From contig JAUVCL010000092.1 of the NCBI GenBank assembly GCA_030595845.1, forward strand, positions 1 through 7,680: 7,680 nt of DNA. Direction: 5' to 3'. Shown in pieces: positions 6,398 to 7,680 of this stretch. Positions within the stretch are counted from its first letter, which is position 1; every line of letters starts with the position of its first letter. This DNA comes from Campylobacterota bacterium (GTDB lineage Bacteria; Campylobacterota; Campylobacteria; Campylobacterales; Sulfurovaceae). Position numbers and translations under genes: made by a program. A model generated the notes under the pieces. It searched no databases. It was not told the DNA's origin and was given only the letters and a program-made list of their open reading frames with translations.

Positions 6398-6398
6398 G
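6378..6398 (-). promoter_or_regulatory. HAIR-like operator for HspR at the clpB promoter
   Basis: Read leftward, CTTGACA, 7 nt, ACTAAAG. The HAIR consensus for HspR is CTTGAGT-N7-ACTCAAG, so 11 of 14 defined positions match with the exact spacing. The site covers the -35 hexamer and most of the spacer, the position expected for a repressor. HspR is known to control clpB in Campylobacter jejuni and heat-shock operons in Helicobacter pylori; its presence in this genome is inferred. Confidence 0.6.
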
Positions 6399-6533
6399 TT
6401 TATTTAGTAATCTATGTAAATTAGAGTTTGTTCTGCTGAGTGGGTACTATGATAATGTATTATCAGGCATTGTTCGACTATTTAGACCTTCCTGAGAAGT
6501 AAATACCATCAGAGCATTGATATTCGCCTGATA
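6398..6533. other. Intergenic stretch between the clpB and DUF4136-like promoters
   Basis: No coding frame with a ribosome site is evident. It holds a perfect 16-bp palindrome TGATAATGTATTATCA (6450-6465), an 8-bp inverted repeat with arms TATCAGGC (6461-6468) and GCCTGATA (6526-6533) separated by 57 nt, and a small CTTC-CTGA-GAAG hairpin (6488-6499) inside that loop. An unannotated regulatory RNA or operator cluster is possible but not demonstrated. Confidence 0.3.
6450..6465. promoter_or_regulatory. Fur-box-like palindrome with 2-nt spacer
   Basis: TGATAAT-GT-ATTATCA is a perfect inverted repeat. The Fur 7-1-7 box is TGATAATnATTATCA, so both half-sites are exact but the spacer is one base too long, which could abolish or alter Fur binding. 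It lies over 70 nt upstream of either visible core promoter. Confidence 0.3.
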
Positions 6534-6542
6534 TGCTATAAT
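6534..6542 (+). promoter_or_regulatory. Extended -10 promoter of the DUF4136-like lipoprotein
   Basis: TGC followed by TATAAT at 6537-6542, no convincing -35. The hexamer is also one arm of a TATAATT-N5-AATTATA inverted repeat (6537-6555). Transcription would begin near 6549, with AAGGA at 6558-6562 leading to the ATG at 6569. Confidence 0.65.
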
Positions 6543-6568
6543 TAAAAAAATTATAACAAGGAAATAAA

Positions 6569-7081
6569 ATGTCAAGATTAAATGTATTAAAAAGTGTAAT
6601 GATTGCTTTGGTGGTCATAGGGTTTACCGGATGTACCAGTACTAAAGATATAGAGGTTGAAGCATTAACATCAGAAAAAGTCAATTTAGCTGGATACAAA
6701 ACGTATGAGATCATTGAGGGCAGTGGCATTATTGATAATACACAGCGCAGTGATAATCTGGACATTGATGTAGAAATGCGACAGATGATCAATGCTGAAC
6801 TGGCTAAAAAAGGTAAAATGCCAGTCGTAAAAGACCCAGATTTTTATGTAGCCTATATGGCAGGTACTGATATCGATGCTGTTGAAGAGAAAATAAATAA
6901 AGAGGGACAGAAAACACTTCATGAAAGACCTACATCTGGTATATTGTTGATTCTTATGGATGCTAATACCGGAGCAATTATAGGTCTTTCAACAGCAGAA
7001 GGAGAAGCGAAGAATTTACCTGCGAAAGAAGCTAAAGAACGTTTAGCTTATGCTATTAAAGAAATGCTTTCCGGGATTTAG
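6569..7081 (+). CDS. Lipoprotein resembling DUF4136 family (170 aa)
   Basis: The signal segment MSRLNVLKSVMIALVVIGFTGC ends in a lipobox with Cys22, followed by Thr, so outer-membrane anchoring is likely. The mature part follows the DUF4136 plan. LAGYKTYEI comes early (residues 40-48). A helix with IDVEMRQMINAELAKKGKMPV (66-86) is followed by DPDFYVAYMAGT (89-100). The closing segment, LLILMDANTGAIIGLSTAEGEA (126-147), is the usual position of a D-x-x-[TS]G strand. A C-terminal helix containing AKERLAYAIKEML (155-167) completes the fold. The family is an envelope lipoprotein of unknown function. The family call is by pattern only and moderate; the lipoprotein call is firm. AAGGA 6 nt ahead of the ATG confirms the start. 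It has its own promoter and no clear co-transcribed partner; the cytochrome gene starts 95 nt downstream. Confidence 0.8.
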   Translation: MSRLNVLKSVMIALVVIGFTGCTSTKDIEVEALTSEKVNLAGYKTYEIIEGSGIIDNTQRSDNLDIDVEMRQMINAELAKKGKMPVVKDPDFYVAYMAGTDIDAVEEKINKEGQKTLHERPTSGILLILMDANTGAIIGLSTAEGEAKNLPAKEAKERLAYAIKEMLSGI

Positions 7082-7144
7082 TCTTTAACATCTAATATAA
7101 ATATATTAAGATAAAATATGCGGTAAAAATCATGGAAAGTAAAA

Positions 7145-7165
7145 TTTTTTAATTACATTAAAAAA
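7145..7165 (+). other. A/U stem-loop abutting the cytochrome ribosome site
   Basis: TTTTTTAAT (7145-7153), loop TAC, ATTAAAAAA (7157-7165): a perfect 9-bp inverted repeat of A/T only. Its right arm ends in the A of the AGG (7165-7167) that serves as the Shine-Dalgarno for the TTG start at 7177. It could weaken initiation in a temperature-sensitive way, or be an AT-rich coincidence. Confidence 0.3.
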
Positions 7166-7176
7166 GGTAGTTCAAT

Positions 7177-7680
7177 TTGTATTTAAGTAAAAAAATAGTT
7201 ATAGTTTTAGGCCTAATATCTTCATTGTTTGCAAGCGAAGCAAGCTATGTAGGCGAAAAAGCCTGTGCTGAGTGTCACAGTAGTGAGATGCATGCATGGC
7301 AAGGCTCACACCATGACTTGGCGATGATGGTGGCCGATGAAAAGTCAGTGAAAGCAGACTTTAACAACAGTACCTTTAACTACAATGGTATCATCTCTAC
7401 CTTTTACAGAAAAGATGGAAAATTCATGGTACAAACGGATGGCCCTGATGGAAAACTACATGACTATGAGATAAGCTATACCTTTGGTGTCTACCCTCTT
7501 CAACAGTACATGATAAAGTTCCCTGATGGGAAGATACAGGTACTTGATCCCACATGGGACAGCAGAAGCAAAGAAGATGGTGGACAACGCTGGTACCACA
7601 TCCATAAAGATGACAATGTCACGGCAGGTGACCCTCTGCACTGGACAGGTCCCAACATGAACTGGAACTATATGTGTGCA
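7177..7680 (+). CDS. Multihaem c-type cytochrome, N-terminal part (runs off right edge)
   Basis: The frame begins at a TTG (7177). An in-frame TAG at 7168-7170 excludes any upstream start, and the next ATG would remove the signal peptide. AGG at 7165-7167 lies 9 nt upstream. The visible 168 residues start MYLSKKIVIVLGLISSLFA, a Sec signal peptide with likely cleavage after A19, so the protein is periplasmic. A haem c motif CAECH lies at residues 30-34, followed by W41 and SHHDLAM (44-50), and later DPTWDSR, GGQRWYHIH and DPLHWTGPNMNWNYMCA. The last residues, MCA at the window end, should open a second CxxCH. This is the pattern of large cytochrome c554/c'-like multihaem proteins, often extended by TPR repeats, acting in respiratory electron transfer; the substrate is unknown. 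Position 18-19 (Phe-Ala) and the haem spacing are normal; nothing is disrupted. Confidence 0.88.
   Translation, partial: MYLSKKIVIVLGLISSLFASEASYVGEKACAECHSSEMHAWQGSHHDLAMMVADEKSVKADFNNSTFNYNGIISTFYRKDGKFMVQTDGPDGKLHDYEISYTFGVYPLQQYMIKFPDGKIQVLDPTWDSRSKEDGGQRWYHIHKDDNVTAGDPLHWTGPNMNWNYMCA

Noticed and set aside
6336..6568. CIRCE element for HrcA upstream of clpB
   Set aside because: No TTAGCACTC/GAGTGCTAA arms are present; the only heat-shock-like repeat is the HAIR-like site.
7456..7641. Leftward 61-codon frame
   Set aside because: Antisense to the conserved cytochrome segment GGQRWYHIH to the haem motif.
1..7680. CRISPR array, insertion sequence, tRNA or rRNA
   Set aside because: No regularly spaced direct repeats, transposase motifs, terminal repeats, cloverleaf or ribosomal RNA sequence were seen on either strand.

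Overview
The window is AT-rich and gene-dense. It looks like Campylobacterota (Epsilonproteobacteria) of the Sulfurovum/Sulfurimonas kind. The reasons are AAGGAT-type ribosome binding sites, promoters dominated by an extended TGnTATAAT -10 box, and a mix of small lipoproteins, a probable DUF302 periplasmic protein and a multihaem cytochrome c beside a classical ClpB. The assignment is an inference from style and content; no marker gene here fixes the genus.

Left part (1-1391): a leftward gene runs off the left edge (start near 136). Diverging from it is a compact rightward operon of an unrecognised 165-aa protein, a YwbE-family (DUF2196) protein and a YaiI/YqxD-family PIN-like protein. The gap between them holds a perfect 10-1-10 AT palindrome whose core is an exact match to the Bacillus PerR box. 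It overlaps the likely -10 region of the leftward gene.

Middle-left (1397-2007): a 63-aa protein that is 57% lysine (histone-H1-like tail) is read leftward from a textbook sigma-70 promoter. A glycine-zipper lipoprotein diverges from it with a strong Shine-Dalgarno.

Middle (2020-6335), all leftward: clpB comes first in transcription order, followed by a hairpin. Then comes a second unit: a secreted two-repeat DUF302-like protein followed 7 nt later by a class I SAM methyltransferase. The clpB promoter is a near-consensus TTGACA/TATAAT pair. Overlapping its -35 and spacer is a HAIR-like inverted repeat with the exact 7-7-7 geometry of an HspR operator, which fits heat-shock control of clpB.

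Right part (6336-7680): a 233-nt intergenic region holds the clpB promoter, a 16-bp palindrome that resembles a Fur 7-1-7 box with one extra spacer base, and the extended -10 promoter of a DUF4136-like lipoprotein. The window ends inside a secreted multihaem cytochrome c that starts with TTG and is cut at what should be its second CxxCH.

There is no mobile element, CRISPR array, tRNA or rRNA in the window, and no gene-free stretch exceeds 300 nt. No wholly new multi-gene system is evident. The points most worth follow-up are the candidate PerR/HspR/Fur-type operators, the poly-lysine protein and the uncharacterised 165-aa operon leader.
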